The translations under genes and the position numbers were made by a program. From assembly GCF_932526225.1 (NCBI RefSeq), contig NC_064039.1, forward strand, positions 12,480,139 to 12,544,138: a DNA stretch of 64,000 bases. The letters run 5' to 3'. Of this stretch, positions 45,356-56,292 are shown in pieces; the first letter of the stretch is position 1, and every line of letters begins with the position of its first letter. The DNA is from Nematostella vectensis. Lineage: Eukaryota > Cnidaria > Anthozoa > Actiniaria > Edwardsiidae. The notes below the pieces were generated by a model. That model was not told the origin of the DNA. It ran no database searches and worked only from the letters and a program-made list of their open reading frames with translations.

Positions 45356-46415
45356 CTTGCACGACAAACCCTCTGCGGGTGTTGATATGAGCATCGGGGC
45401 TATCGCGTGTTCCACGTATGCGGGTGTTGAAATGAGCATCGGAGCTATCGCGTGTCCCACGTATGCGGGTGTTGATATGAGCATCGAAGCTATCGCGTGT
45501 TTCACGACAAACCCTATGCGGGTGTTAATATGAGCATCGGAGCTATCGCGTGTTCCACGACAAACCCTCTGCGAGTGTTGATATGAGCATCGAAGCTATC
45601 GCGTGCCCCACGTATGCGGGTGTTGATATGAGCATCGGAGCTATCGCGTGTTCCACGACAAACCCTATGCGTGTGTTGATATGAGCATCGGAGCTATCGC
45701 GTGTTCCACGACAAAGCCTCTGCGGGTGTTAATATAAGCATCGGAGCTATCGCGTGTTCCACGACAAACCCTCTGCGGGTGTTGATATAAGCATCGGAGC
45801 TATCGCGTGTTCCACGACAAACCCTATGCGTGTGTTGATATGAGCATCGGAGCTATCGCGTGCCCCACGTATGCGGGTGTTGATATGAGCATCGGAGCTA
45901 TCGCGTGTTCCACGACAAACCCTATGCGGGTGTTGATATGAGCATCGGAGCTATCGCGTGTTCCACGACAAACCCTATGCGGGTGTTGATATGAGCATCG
46001 GAGCTATCGCGTGTTCCACGACAAACCCTGTGCGGGTGTTGATATGAGCATCGGAGCTATCGCGTGTTCCACGACAAACCCTATGCGGGTGTTGATATAA
46101 GCATCGGAGCTATCGCGTGTTCCACGACAAACCCTGTGCGGGTGTTGATATGAGCATCGGAGCTATCGCGTGTTCCACGACAAACCCTGTGCGGGTGTTG
46201 ATATGAGCATCGGAGCTATCGCGTGTTCCACGACAAGCCCTATGCGGGTGTTGATATAAGCATCGGAGCTATCGCGTGTTCCACGACAAACCCTGTGCGG
46301 GTGTTGATATGAGCATCGGAGCTATCGCGTGTTCCACGACAAACCCTCTGCGAGTGTTAATATAAGCATCGGAGCTATCGCGTGTTGCGCGTATGCGGGT
46401 GTTAATATGAACATT
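45356..46415. repeat. minisatellite with mixed 53-bp and 45-bp units
   Basis: About 20 units contain GCGGGTGTTGATATGAGCAT and CGGAGCTATCGCGTGTTCCA. Long units carry an extra 8-bp ACAAACCC before the TATGCGGG or CTGCGGG junction; short units lack it. The two types are interspersed. Confidence 0.93.
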
Positions 46416-46984
46416 TGAACTATCGTGCGTCTATGTTTTTGGTTAAAAGCGGGTATTCGTACCATGGCACCTGGGGAGAAGGGGGGGGGGATAAAAAGGG
46501 GGATAATGGTTGTGATACGGGTAGAGGTTTGTGGCTGGGGTGAGGACGGGACGGTAATTATGGGGATAATGCTACAGAGGGTTTGAGATAGTGATGCAGG
46601 TGTTCTTATAATGAAGGGAGAAGGGAAAGATTTAAGAAGGGGATAGTGAGGTAGGGGAGGTATAGGCCGGAAAACAAAAAAGGCCGATAAGGGGGAGAGT
46701 TGTACTTGTTGGTGGAGAAAGAAGTAAGTTACAATAAAATGAGAAAACAACAAAAGATTAAAAACATGCACAATGTATAATAATTAGAGCTCTTTGAAAG
46801 AAAGCAGCCTCATGTGTTATCTAGTACAGGGTCTATCATCAGGATGTAAGACCAAGTACTAGTCAAATGGGAAGGGAAGAATGGAAACTGGAAGCCTTGG
46901 GATGCGCGGCACCCCTCACCACCTAGCTAACGTAATTCCTACAGCTCCCAGTCCCCTCCCGTTTCGCCGGGTGCTTGGCGGCAC
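46416..46984. other. no gene; purine-rich sequence
   Basis: Contains an AGGG/GGGA-rich strand (46460-46700). No coding signal. Confidence 0.5.
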
Positions 46985-46987
46985 AAG

Positions 46988-47052
46988 TAGCCTGCTTAGC
47001 CGCTCTTTCCCACAAGGGGTGCGTGCCACTAAGAGCGGCTGCTAAGCAGGCA
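46988..47052. repeat. strong hairpin, 18-bp stem with a 3-nt bulge
   Basis: GCCTGCTTAGCCGCTCTT pairs with AAGAGCGGCTGCTAAGCAGGC across a 23-nt loop. The extra CTG is the bulge. Confidence 0.85.
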
Positions 47053-47302
47053 ACGGTACAACGAGTCCCAGGGGCTCATATTAAAGGAGTAGGACCCTAG
47101 GAATCGATCGCCCACTTCCTCCCTCCCCTCCCCCCCAATACCGTGTCTCTAATATCTATTTTATCAATTTGTTACGTCTGGAGAATAGCTTACATCTGTG
47201 CGCAAACAGAAAACATAACACAGCTTGCCTCTTAGTAAACAACGAGTAACAGGTGCTTCTATCCACAATAATCTTTCCCCAGCATCATCCAGTACCTATC
47301 AA

Positions 47303-47475
47303 CCCCCGGGGAGGGGGGGGGGGGGGGGTTCTTCGGGTAAAAGTGGTAGGGATATGCTCGTCGGGAAATTCGAAAAATACCCCTAAAAATACCTGCACTC
47401 TAAAAATTGCTACCCTAAGAATACCCCAGAAGCCCAAAAAAATACCAATTCTAAGAGAAAACCCTGCAATCAGCG
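47303..47475. repeat. dispersed repeat, copy 1 (copy 2 at 49596-49740)
   Basis: Shares GGTAAAAGTG..AGGGATA, 'CGTCGGGA', 'AAAAATTGCTACCCTAA' and 'AAAAAAATACCA' with 49596-49740 in the same order. Begins with a long G run. Confidence 0.7.
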
Positions 47476-48281
47476 ATAGCTTTGCGGGTAAAATGTTGTT
47501 ATGAAACTCCTGTAGATTTGAACTTCGACTTTGAAGGACACTCCTTCCTTTACATGGCCAAACCGGGTTTTTTGGTAAAAAAATGACTTTCAACATGGTC
47601 TACAATCAGCACAGAGAAAAGAGGCCTTTGCTAGCTAGGGTAGAGGTACAAAGCTAGTGTGTGATGTTTACACGAGCCTTATAAATAAACGTGTTCTCGT
47701 GACAGCCCTCTGTGTTGTCAAGGCAAGCGGCAAATCAAAAGTGACGTTATTAACCGACAAGCCGCTCAGCCAATAGAAGCCAGCGAACGAGGCTAGAGTT
47801 GTTTATTCTTTATTTACTTTGTGTGCTTGACTCAGCGAAGAACTGTTACTAATCATCTGATCATTGTTACTTATCATAATTTCTATATAACTAAGAAGTG
47901 TTAATAATATACCAAAATAAAAATAAACTGTTATGGGTAAATGGTATTCCTAATCGATTTTAAACAATTTCACAATATTACAAGAAGCCAGACGTAACGC
48001 TTTAGGTGATCAAACCTTGTAGTTTAATGCGGATTTTATTCTTCTTTTCGGATAAATAATGCATTCCTCATGCGTAAGTGTGTCGGCAGTTGGATCTGTA
48101 TTGTAAGAATATCCGTATTATCCACGCTAATGCGTCCACGAAAACGTAAAACGAAGCTTAGATGTCATGGGGCAAAGAGGAGTAGTTTTTTCTCTGTGTG
48201 TGTAGAATCAGAATAAAAAAATATATATACTCAAACGACAAATTAACCACTGCCATACGATGCTGCCACCACGTAGAAAAA
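47476..48281. other. 3' flank of the galactosyltransferase gene; no other gene
   Basis: TTTATT at 48035-48040 (AATAAA on the - strand) is a candidate poly(A) signal for the next gene. No coding signal otherwise. Confidence 0.4.
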
Positions 48282-49415
48282 TCATTCGTGAAAGATCTTG
48301 TAATTTAATGCTTTCTGCCGACAATAAAGCGATAAAACGGTAGCAACAACGAATACAATGAGAAGTATAAGCCCAAGTAAGGCTTTTGCTTTCAGTGTGA
48401 TCTTATTAAGGGCACAGACCTCATTCTCTAATCTCTGAATCTCTACCGCAAACTTTTGATGCAAATATTCAATGGAGGGCGGCTTCAAGCTATCCCCAAC
48501 TGCTATTGCGTCACCTAGGAAGCCAGCTCCTATACACTTCACTTCAATTTCCGTCCAAAAATTGGATTTCATTAGGACAATTCTATCAGATAAATCCACA
48601 GGCGTGATTCCAACTTCTTTAGCGAGCACTCCCAAGTAGGCATCTTCCGCAGGAAAGGGGTGGTATCTCTTGCTCACGCTCAAAACACTAGTCAATGCTT
48701 CTCGCGAGAGAACATAGAATCCTCCATAGCAGTATGCAGGGTAGAATTGCTCTTGATAGTTCTTATAAGACACCGAATACCTATGAAACCGGAAGCGGTT
48801 GACTTTAGCGTTTTGGCGAACTTTCCCAGCATAAAGCCTAGAGGTTTGGTGGCGTAGAAGCCATTCGTAGAGTCGAGTTGTATGAATGTACATATCGTCA
48901 TCTGTTTTGACGGTGAATTGACTTTCGATCTGTGAAGCCCACCGCAATGACATAAGGGATTTTAACGGTAGATTTGAGTAAGAATCAGTAAATTTCCCAA
49001 TTATAAGATCCCCATAAGAGCCTATCTCCTCTTTCAGTTTCGATAAAATTTCCGGCTCTTTGGTTGCACCAAGCATAAAGACAACGTGAAACTTTGCATC
49101 ATTTTTGCCACGCTTTCCCCATGACCGGCGGATCGTGGACCTTGCCTCGAAATTTCCCGGTGCTGATGTAACAAGAATTAGCAGGAATATCCCTCCTTCA
49201 TTCTGTAAGTTCGGTGTGACTACAGGCAGCAAATTCTGGACACCCTTAATTCGGTCCACGGGATTGAATACTACTGCCGAGAAGATCCACCACATTGTGA
49301 GAAACACCGACAGAATAATAGCAGCTAGAGATCGCAACGAGCTTTTAAGGCAACATCGCATATTTGTGCTCATATCAATCTTCTCAACACGAGAGATATC
49401 GCACATCTTTTCCAC
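48282..49415 (-). CDS. beta-1,3-galactosyltransferase-like glycosyltransferase (GT31) with C-terminal membrane helix
   Basis: 377 residues, single exon. GT31 enzymes transfer Gal or GlcNAc from a UDP-sugar to glycans in the Golgi. A type II signal anchor spans about residues 29-50. Family motifs follow in order: ARSTIRRSWG (91-100), VVFMLG (111-116), GDLIIGKFTDSYSNLPLK (135-152), VKTDDDMYI (169-177) with the metal-binding DDD, FYPAYCYGGFYVLS (224-237) and PAEDAYLG (255-262). The acidic and aromatic positions expected of an active enzyme are kept. Unusually, the C terminus adds a helical region (316-345) and a second hydrophobic helix (LLGLILLIVFVVATVLSLYC, 346-365) followed by a short tail, so both ends would be cytosolic. 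Met15 is an alternative start. No disabling change is seen. Confidence 0.88.
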   Translation of the reverse strand: MEKMCDISRVEKIDMSTNMRCCLKSSLRSLAAIILSVFLTMWWIFSAVVFNPVDRIKGVQNLLPVVTPNLQNEGGIFLLILVTSAPGNFEARSTIRRSWGKRGKNDAKFHVVFMLGATKEPEILSKLKEEIGSYGDLIIGKFTDSYSNLPLKSLMSLRWASQIESQFTVKTDDDMYIHTTRLYEWLLRHQTSRLYAGKVRQNAKVNRFRFHRYSVSYKNYQEQFYPAYCYGGFYVLSREALTSVLSVSKRYHPFPAEDAYLGVLAKEVGITPVDLSDRIVLMKSNFWTEIEVKCIGAGFLGDAIAVGDSLKPPSIEYLHQKFAVEIQRLENEVCALNKITLKAKALLGLILLIVFVVATVLSLYCRQKALNYKIFHE

Positions 49416-49595
49416 ATTTGTGCTCTATTTTCGGGATGTTTCTCTCGCAAATAGTATGCCCGACGCATACGTGTTCCATGATAATCTATTATTGAAGGCG
49501 TTATATCCATAGTTAAACATTAACTATAAACTGATATGTACTGAAGAGGAATCCTTTTACTTGGCAATCAGAGGTGGCTCGGAGTGCAAATCCCG

Positions 49596-49740
49596 AGGTG
49601 GGGTCTTCAGGTAAAAGTGAAAGGGATACTAGTCGGGATATTAAAAAAATACTCCTAAAAATGTCTAAAACCAAAAATTGCTACCCTAAAAAAATCATGC
49701 CTTCAAATTATCCCTAAAAAAATACCAAAACGCAGATTTA
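49596..49740. repeat. dispersed repeat, copy 2 of 47303-47475
   Basis: The shared segment starts GGTAAAAGTGAAAGGGATA and includes AAAAATTGCTACCCTAAA. Related TACCCTAAAA words continue to about 49970. Confidence 0.7.
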
Positions 49741-50302
49741 AGTATCCCACTGTATAACAAAGTATTGGATGACAAATTCTCAAAGTGTTCTTGTTTAGAA
49801 GTCGGAAGTGTTTAATAATCTAGAAAACGTTGGCTCATAGCGAACCCCTAAAAGATACCATTTCTAGTAGAAAAGCCTATTTTATCTAAGATACCCAATA
49901 CCTGAGGCCCGATTTTGATCCCTAAAAAATACGACCCCTATCAGGTCGGCATTAAAAGAATCCCTCCAGGGGTGCAAATCTTTGAACAGGGTCACCATAA
50001 GAGCGCCAGCAAAGTACGCTCTTCAAGTATTTGAATTGCATGTTTAAATCAAGGGAACACGGCAGAATGTATTCCCATTTAATTTAACGCGCGATTGATA
50101 TTATTACGAAAATAAACGAGTCATGTGTGTTTGTTCTGCAAGGAAAGTTATCAGTTGAGCTGTTGGGGGGTGTGGGGCTCGGACTATGAAGTATGATGTT
50201 TGCCAACAGGGTCTTTGTTCGTATGATGTCCGAATCATTTTTGAGGACAGAGAACAACAGTAGCCACGTCACACTCGTGCATCTTTCGACACTACGCATA
50301 TC

Positions 50303-50348
50303 TAGCCTGCGTGCATCAGGTTTCAAAATTCTCCGGATGCACGCAGGC
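50303..50348. repeat. 14-bp perfect hairpin
   Basis: AGCCTGCGTGCATC and GATGCACGCAGGCT are perfect reverse complements separated by 18 nt. It may be the ends of a short palindromic repeat family. Confidence 0.85.
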
Positions 50349-53300
50349 TACGCGTGACCGATACGGTCAGCACTCGTTCACACGGCTCAGAAGGACGGTC
50401 ATTAGGATAAAGTAATTAGCATGTTTACATTAGAGTCAAGTCTCTCACGGTCGTATTCTCGTCGTACGGACGTGAAGTGAGAAGAGATAGGCTGCATTCT
50501 CATGTTTTTCTTGTTTATTTGGCATTTATAACTGATATCTACGGCTGTGTTCCACCATAGCAGCAAAAACTTGCAGAAAACAATCCAAAAGCATACTAAA
50601 AACAACTGAATTTTTCACATATTTTTATGTCCTTTTGAGTGTTGTGAAATTCGCGGACCTTGTGAACTAAAACTTCTTCACACGGCTCAAAGGGTCGGCC
50701 CCTCGCGTACAAATAAATATTTGTAGAAAAAAAAGGAATAAACGATAATTCCACTGGTGTCCATGTGAGTGTTGTGATCTATACTGACCTTTTTCAGCTG
50801 ACGATCTTTCACACGCTCCAAAAGTTTACCGGAAGTTTTTTTTACCGGAAGTGAGATAGACTAAACTGACTGCATACACTTATATGGAATATAAGATTTT
50901 TCGCGGGCTTTTTCGAACGAGACGGAACCTGGAAAACGGTGATCGATGGATGTCTGTATCTTCAATTGAAAAGGGCAAGGCAAAAATCGAGGCATACGAG
51001 ACTACTAAAACTAGTAGATTTTGCAGTGTTCGCAATGATCTTTCAGTAGAAAAATATCAAACTTGTTTTATTTTACCTGGAGAATTTATCTAAATGTAGC
51101 CATTTTAAAGCGATCTCCCGGTTTTTTAAGCTTATGGGTACCTTTTTATATGAATAACAGGTACTGGGGGGGGGAGGGGGGTGGGGGCGTGCTATTTGCA
51201 TAAAGCATTTTATTTTTCCTATGGGAGGACAGGGTTCATTATCACCCTGGAGTTTTATCATCTGAGACTAAAAAAGCTATTAGTCTAGAAATAGATATTT
51301 TACCATCCCTTGTACTATTTCAGAAGTACAGGGGAGAGCGGTAAAAACTCAAGAAGGAAATACATTTTTTGCAGGGGTTCAATCTAACTCCTTCAGGAAA
51401 TTCAGTCAACTTCCCTTGCTAAATTTGCCTGGTGGGTGGGGGGGTGAGGGGAGGACTCACAAATAAACATTTCTTGCGCGCTCAGCCAAAAAAATTTACC
51501 CATAAAAGATAGTAAAATGGGTGTGGCTTTTCCTCAACATTAAAGGATAGCACATTTAATAGAGCACATAAGAACATAATTATCAATTGCTTTCTTTTTC
51601 AAATTTTTTTGAAATACTATTTTTGCTATAAATAAAAAACTCTCAAAGCCTCCCCTAAAGGATAGCAAGCCTTTAAAATGCCTGCGATAAACCGCAAATG
51701 ACAATTTAACCCCTCACAGATAGGTCAAGCACCCCAACATTTTTATACTGGAAAATTTGTCATCCCCTTTACAAAAAAAAAATCCATAAAAAACTGGATA
51801 GAGGTGACACTACCAATCCCCACATCCATATTTTTTTGAATGACCATTTTTTTTTCAATTGTGTTATTTGTTTTTCCTGAGTTGGCCTTTGACCCAATCC
51901 CCCCCCCCCCCCTACATAATTATCTCCTTTTTTACTTTACAAGATCCCTTAGGTACATTAGCTTGATCCTTGTTGATCAAACTGTAGATCCCTTCAAGAA
52001 GCTAGAGCTCAGACAATGCATGCCTTCAACCATATTTACCACCATCTTATAACATTGTGCATCTATGAAGGGCGGAGGGTGGCTTGCCGCCTTACTGACT
52101 CATACGAGTGCACAAAGTCAGGTCATAGGCTGTGTGCTACTAGTAAAATGTAACCTAGTACTAACTGCCTCATTGACGAGTTGTCAGCATCTAAACTGGC
52201 TCCCCCACTATAGTTGCTACCACTGTGGTGAGAGGGTGCTTGCATACCACCCATCAACATTAAAAACAAAATAACAGATTGCATTACAACTTTAAATTTT
52301 GGCGGAATTTTGAACGCCATAGAATAAAACTGTCTTCTGTTGTGAATAAACAACTAAGTGTTTTTCACGAAAAAAATATGTAACTTGTTTTTGTGAGATG
52401 TGTGTTACCGTCCCAATTCTACTGCCCTTGCAGTGGGGGAGGGGAGGGACGAGAGCACACACGTGGACACATATAAGTGTTCCGCTTAGATGCATACAAG
52501 AAAAAGCTAGACTACTTCAGGGCCACATGCAAACTTATTTGTATTTCCATTGTATTTATTGCGTCGTTCGATAGAAATCAATGTGTGAAGTCCCATTGGC
52601 CCTGTATTCTGTAGTCGCTCCGATGACAATGTCGGCCACGAATCGTATAATCTGTATAATTTGATGAGTTTATTCGATCTGAAATGCGAGGTCTCTCACC
52701 ACCTCCCTTTTCAATTCACTAAATTATTAAATGGCACTTGTAACGCGAGAGAATACCCATATTTTGGCGGCCAGGGGGAGGGGGGAGGGGAGCGGGCGCC
52801 GCGCACCCCCACCCCCTTGTGTACGGGCATGGTGAAGCCTGTTCTCGTTTGCTTCTTATCATTAATTTATCATGAGCTAAAAAGCGCGGCAAGCTCCAAA
52901 CCTCCCTTTAAAAAATGCTTCAAACCGTTTTTTTATAGAGAAAAAATGCTTCAAAGCGTTTTTTTATAGAGATGGAAATCTAATTTTATACAAACAGTAC
53001 TCTGTAAATATTATCATGGGCAGATATTCGTAATTAAAGCAGAGATTAGCATTGAAACTCATGACAGAATGTAACATAGGGAGGACATGTGAATGTGGTA
53101 GAACTAGCGTTTGTTAGATCAGCTGTTCAGATGGATAGAGCCAACAAATATTGCAAGTGTGCTATGCCAAGATTTGGAAGTAAAGTTTAAAATATCGAAG
53201 TTTTAAATATCAAATAGCAAATGGTATCCAATGTAAAGAAACAGAAAGGCATTCTAAATATTATATATAAAGAGCCGTTTTTATTGAAAATGTGCGCGAT

Positions 53301-53573
53301 ACAAGTAATATACTTCTCAAACAAACAATCATTTTTCAGCAGATCGGTAAGTAAATATCAGTTGGTCCGGAAACATTGATAACAAGAACTGACTTCAAGT
53401 GTGAACTTCTTATTCTTCAAAGAAGTTCGTGGAACTAGTAGACTTCAGTCGGGACACGGACAAGAGAAGAGAGAGTTATTCTGTGTGTTATCTTATTTTT
53501 CGTCGAACAAATAGTTTCGAGGAAAAAAGCATCGCTCAGTGATCTAAAAAGAAATTAACTCTTTCGTTTTGTA
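50349..53573. other. long non-coding stretch upstream of the GPCR
   Basis: No exon was recognised. Poly-G/C runs lie near 51170, 51440, 51900 and 52770. A 29-bp tandem duplication (AATGCTTCAAA-CGTTTTTTTATAGAG) lies at 52913-52970. Short open frames lack family signatures. Confidence 0.5.
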
Positions 53574-54641
53574 ATGGCGTCGTACAGTCAAGTCTCAATG
53601 GCACTTCAAACTTCAGCATATGGCATTCTCATACTTCTCTCTCTAGCCGGCAACTCACTCATCATTGCAGCAGTGGCAAGGAATACAAATAAGCGTATGC
53701 GAACAGTCAGTAATATTCTTATCGTTAATCTGTGTGTGGCTGATCTCATTGTTACTTTGTGCAACATGCCTGGAAAAATCGCTCAAATACACATAGGACA
53801 AATTTGGCTAGTGAAAGGGATGTTTGGTTATGTGCTATGCAAGGTCATGGGCTTTGTTCCCTATATAGGAGCAACGGTCTCAGCACATAGTTTTGCTTTG
53901 CTTTCAATTGACCGCTTTGCTGCGGTTTTCTTTCCTATTAAGAGGCCTATAACTGGCAAAGTCGTCACAGTGCTTATAACCCTTACATGGATATTTGTAT
54001 TCGGATTTTACTTCGTTTATCTCCATTCTAGCGAGGTTGAGCAATATCAAAACATTACAAAATGTTCGTTAAACATTACTAAAGTGTTCCATACAGAGGA
54101 AAACTTTAATCGTTTCGTGTGCGCGGAGTTCTTCGTCGTCACAGTCATCCCCCTGTTTATCTCCGCGGTTCTCTATACCGCAACAATGGTCAAACTTTTC
54201 AAGAGAAGAATCCCGGGAATGGTGACTCCAGCTAATGCGAGCTACACTTTGCGAGTGAACAGACGAATCATGAAGATGCTGGTCACGGTTTACGCGGTGT
54301 TTTTTCTTTGCTGGTGTCCCTCATGGATTTGGGTGATCACGTGTCTGTTCGTCCCCAGCCCTCACGGGAAACGAGCAATTTGCACCTCAACACAATATCA
54401 CATCTTCCGCTTTATTGCTGCGTACTCCAACAGCGCCATCACGCCCTATTTGTACCTGATATTCAGTGAAAACTATCGCCGTGGGTGCGTGGACGTTATT
54501 GGCGCCATAACATGCTGCAAGCGGGCAAAGAGAGTGATGCAGAGAGGAAACCAAGTTGGCGTGGCGGTGGCTATGGAGGGAGGGACTGGGACTCTCCCTG
54601 AAACTAGGAGAAGCATAGCTTTAGAAAGGACTGTTATCTAA
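53574..54641 (+). CDS. class A (rhodopsin-like) GPCR, probable neuropeptide-type receptor
   Basis: 355 residues, intronless. Seven hydrophobic helices are visible. Landmarks: GNSLI in TM1 (Asn27), NLCVADL in TM2 (Asp57), Cys89 at the start of TM3, DRF (113-115) in place of DRY, Trp139 in TM4, Cys164 in the second extracellular loop (expected disulfide with Cys89), Pro193 in TM5, CWCP (246-249) in TM6, and NSAITPYLY in TM7, where Thr290 replaces the usual Asn of NPxxY. The ITPYLY form and the CWCP motif recall peptide receptors of the NPY/RFamide-like group, but the ligand cannot be told. NIT sequons at 160 and 167 lie in the second extracellular loop. The C-terminal tail has Cys314-Cys315, a possible palmitoylation site. 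The protein acts in the plasma membrane, coupling to G proteins. Confidence 0.92.
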   Translation: MASYSQVSMALQTSAYGILILLSLAGNSLIIAAVARNTNKRMRTVSNILIVNLCVADLIVTLCNMPGKIAQIHIGQIWLVKGMFGYVLCKVMGFVPYIGATVSAHSFALLSIDRFAAVFFPIKRPITGKVVTVLITLTWIFVFGFYFVYLHSSEVEQYQNITKCSLNITKVFHTEENFNRFVCAEFFVVTVIPLFISAVLYTATMVKLFKRRIPGMVTPANASYTLRVNRRIMKMLVTVYAVFFLCWCPSWIWVITCLFVPSPHGKRAICTSTQYHIFRFIAAYSNSAITPYLYLIFSENYRRGCVDVIGAITCCKRAKRVMQRGNQVGVAVAMEGGTGTLPETRRSIALERTVI

Positions 54642-55939
54642 AACCCCTTTTTTTCAATTTGTACTTGCTTGATTTCTCGCACGAGTATCATAAATAAGAA
54701 GTTGTTTGTGTAAAAAGGGACTTGAAATACATAGGGGAGAGGGTCTTCCACCTCTAGCGCCCTTTATTTTGCGTTCAAGGAATTTGGAAAAAGAACAAAT
54801 CGATGTCTTATGATCATCATTATGAAACACTTTTTAACAATGTCTCCGATGTGGATTTTTCGCGTCGCTTCACTTGGTGCCCTCTCGATGCCCTAGGAGG
54901 CGTCTGAATATTGGAAGCGACTCTGTTCTTTTTCTTTGGTGTCTAGAGACCATAGAATCTTACCATATTTGCCATTGACATGGCTATCTCTCTCCATAAA
55001 TACTCATTAAACGAAGCAGAGAAGTACAAGAAAAAAAAGCAAGATAAAAATGTATGATAGCACCAATGCAAACGGTGTCCTTCCTCTGTAGTCACTATAA
55101 CGGGTTGTAATGAAGTCATTTCTCAGTGACTCTATGAGTTCTTCAGTAACCTGAGTATCAGGCCCTCCTATGTTTCTATTTCAGTAGTCGGGCATATTTT
55201 TAGGAGATTGCAGAGAGGTCGTCTATTGCTAAAGCTGTGCAAACGTCAACACGGGTAATTAGAATACAAGACTAGAATTAGAATACAGACTAAACGCTTT
55301 TAGGGTGCTTTAGACTGTTTTGTTGAAAGTAGAGGGTGGCCTACTTGTGGCGGCTGGCTCGCGAATAATATCCTCTCGTAGCTATTATTCGCGTGTCAGC
55401 GGCTTGCGTAGACCAGGGCAGGGCAGGGGGCACTTAATTCGCACAATTCTCTCTTATGACAAAGGCGTTAATTTCTCTGCTAGCAGATGCCTCTTTTCTC
55501 TGTATTTCGCTTGGTTAGAGAAAAGAGGTCTCTGCTAGCAGTGAAGGCGTTAATTAACACGAGCTGATTAAATGGCTGCCGCACAAACTTGGCGGTCTCG
55601 TCGCCATCGACATCCGGGACAGTTGCTGATTGCAACCACAGTGATGTAAAAAAATGACAATCAATCACTATCTTGTCAACTTAACATTTGAAACTACAAT
55701 GGTGTATTTGCGAGAAAACCTCAAAATAATGGTCCTCAAATGAAGTACTGCGGTACTTTATTGACGATGGTTGTTTGAAAATATATTTGTTCCCCGCATA
55801 ACTGATTAGCTGATATTGAAAGGTGCATATTTAAGAGTGTGAAATGGTTTTGTAGGGAAGCCAGATTAATGGCGGGCGCGAAAGGTAAATGCCTTAGGAC
55901 AATAGGCGTCTTTCATCGCTAAACGAAGCCACGACAACA
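54642..55939. other. intergenic; hairpin repeat at 55345-55400
   Basis: No coding signal. CGCGAATAATA (near 55360) and TATTATTCGCG (near 55383) form an 11-bp stem; it shares TATCCTCTCGTAGC with the MITE in CARS intron 6. Two nearby copies of GAGAAAAGAGG..CTCTGCTAGCAG also recur in inverted form near 55480-55540. Confidence 0.6.
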
Positions 55940-55952
55940 ATACGTTAACAAA

Positions 55953-55958
55953 TTTATT
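55953..55958 (-). terminator. poly(A) signal of the secreted-peptide gene
   Basis: AATAAA on the - strand, about 160 bases after the stop codon. Confidence 0.55.
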
Positions 55959-56114
55959 ACAAAAACTTTAAATATCATTACATCCTGATTAAACATTTCA
56001 AACTTGGAGTGACTATTTTAACACACACACTAGTTTCTCCTCAGGCAGCTAGAGGTATTAATTTACCTATACCTTTGTTCCTGTGGTATAAAGCAAAGCC
56101 CCGTCCATCGCTAC

Positions 56115-56291
56115 CTAGACTACAAGAGACTGTTTCGGAGAGCGGGTACATTGGGCGTTGTGACCGAGGCATCCCTTGGCTGGAAGGGATTCTTCAAACC
56201 CTGTAAATTCATCCTCGTATGCGCTTCTGCATTCCGACAACTGAGCAATCGTCAATAAGATGACTAATAGGATTGCGATGAGGAATTTCAT
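56115..56291 (-). CDS. small secreted Cys-containing peptide (unknown)
   Basis: 58 codons. The N terminus MKFLIAILLVILLTIAQLS is a clear signal peptide; an acidic propeptide-like stretch (AYEDEFTGFEES) follows, then a short region with two Cys (KGCLGHNAQCTRSP). Signal plus acidic pro-region plus small Cys peptide is the layout of cnidarian secreted peptides, including venom and antimicrobial peptides, but two Cys give no known scaffold and I assign no activity. The stop comes soon after the second Cys, and another frame stays open for about 28 codons past it, so the annotated C terminus may be shortened by a shift; I do not reconstruct it. The gene has a TATA box, a non-coding first exon and a poly(A) signal. 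Confidence 0.6.
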   Translation of the reverse strand: MKFLIAILLVILLTIAQLSECRSAYEDEFTGFEESLPAKGCLGHNAQCTRSPKQSLVV

Positions 56292-56292
56292 C

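Noticed and set aside
45356..46415. Possible CRISPR array
   Set aside because: No unique spacers: adjoining units are complete copies of each other, and the setting is eukaryotic.
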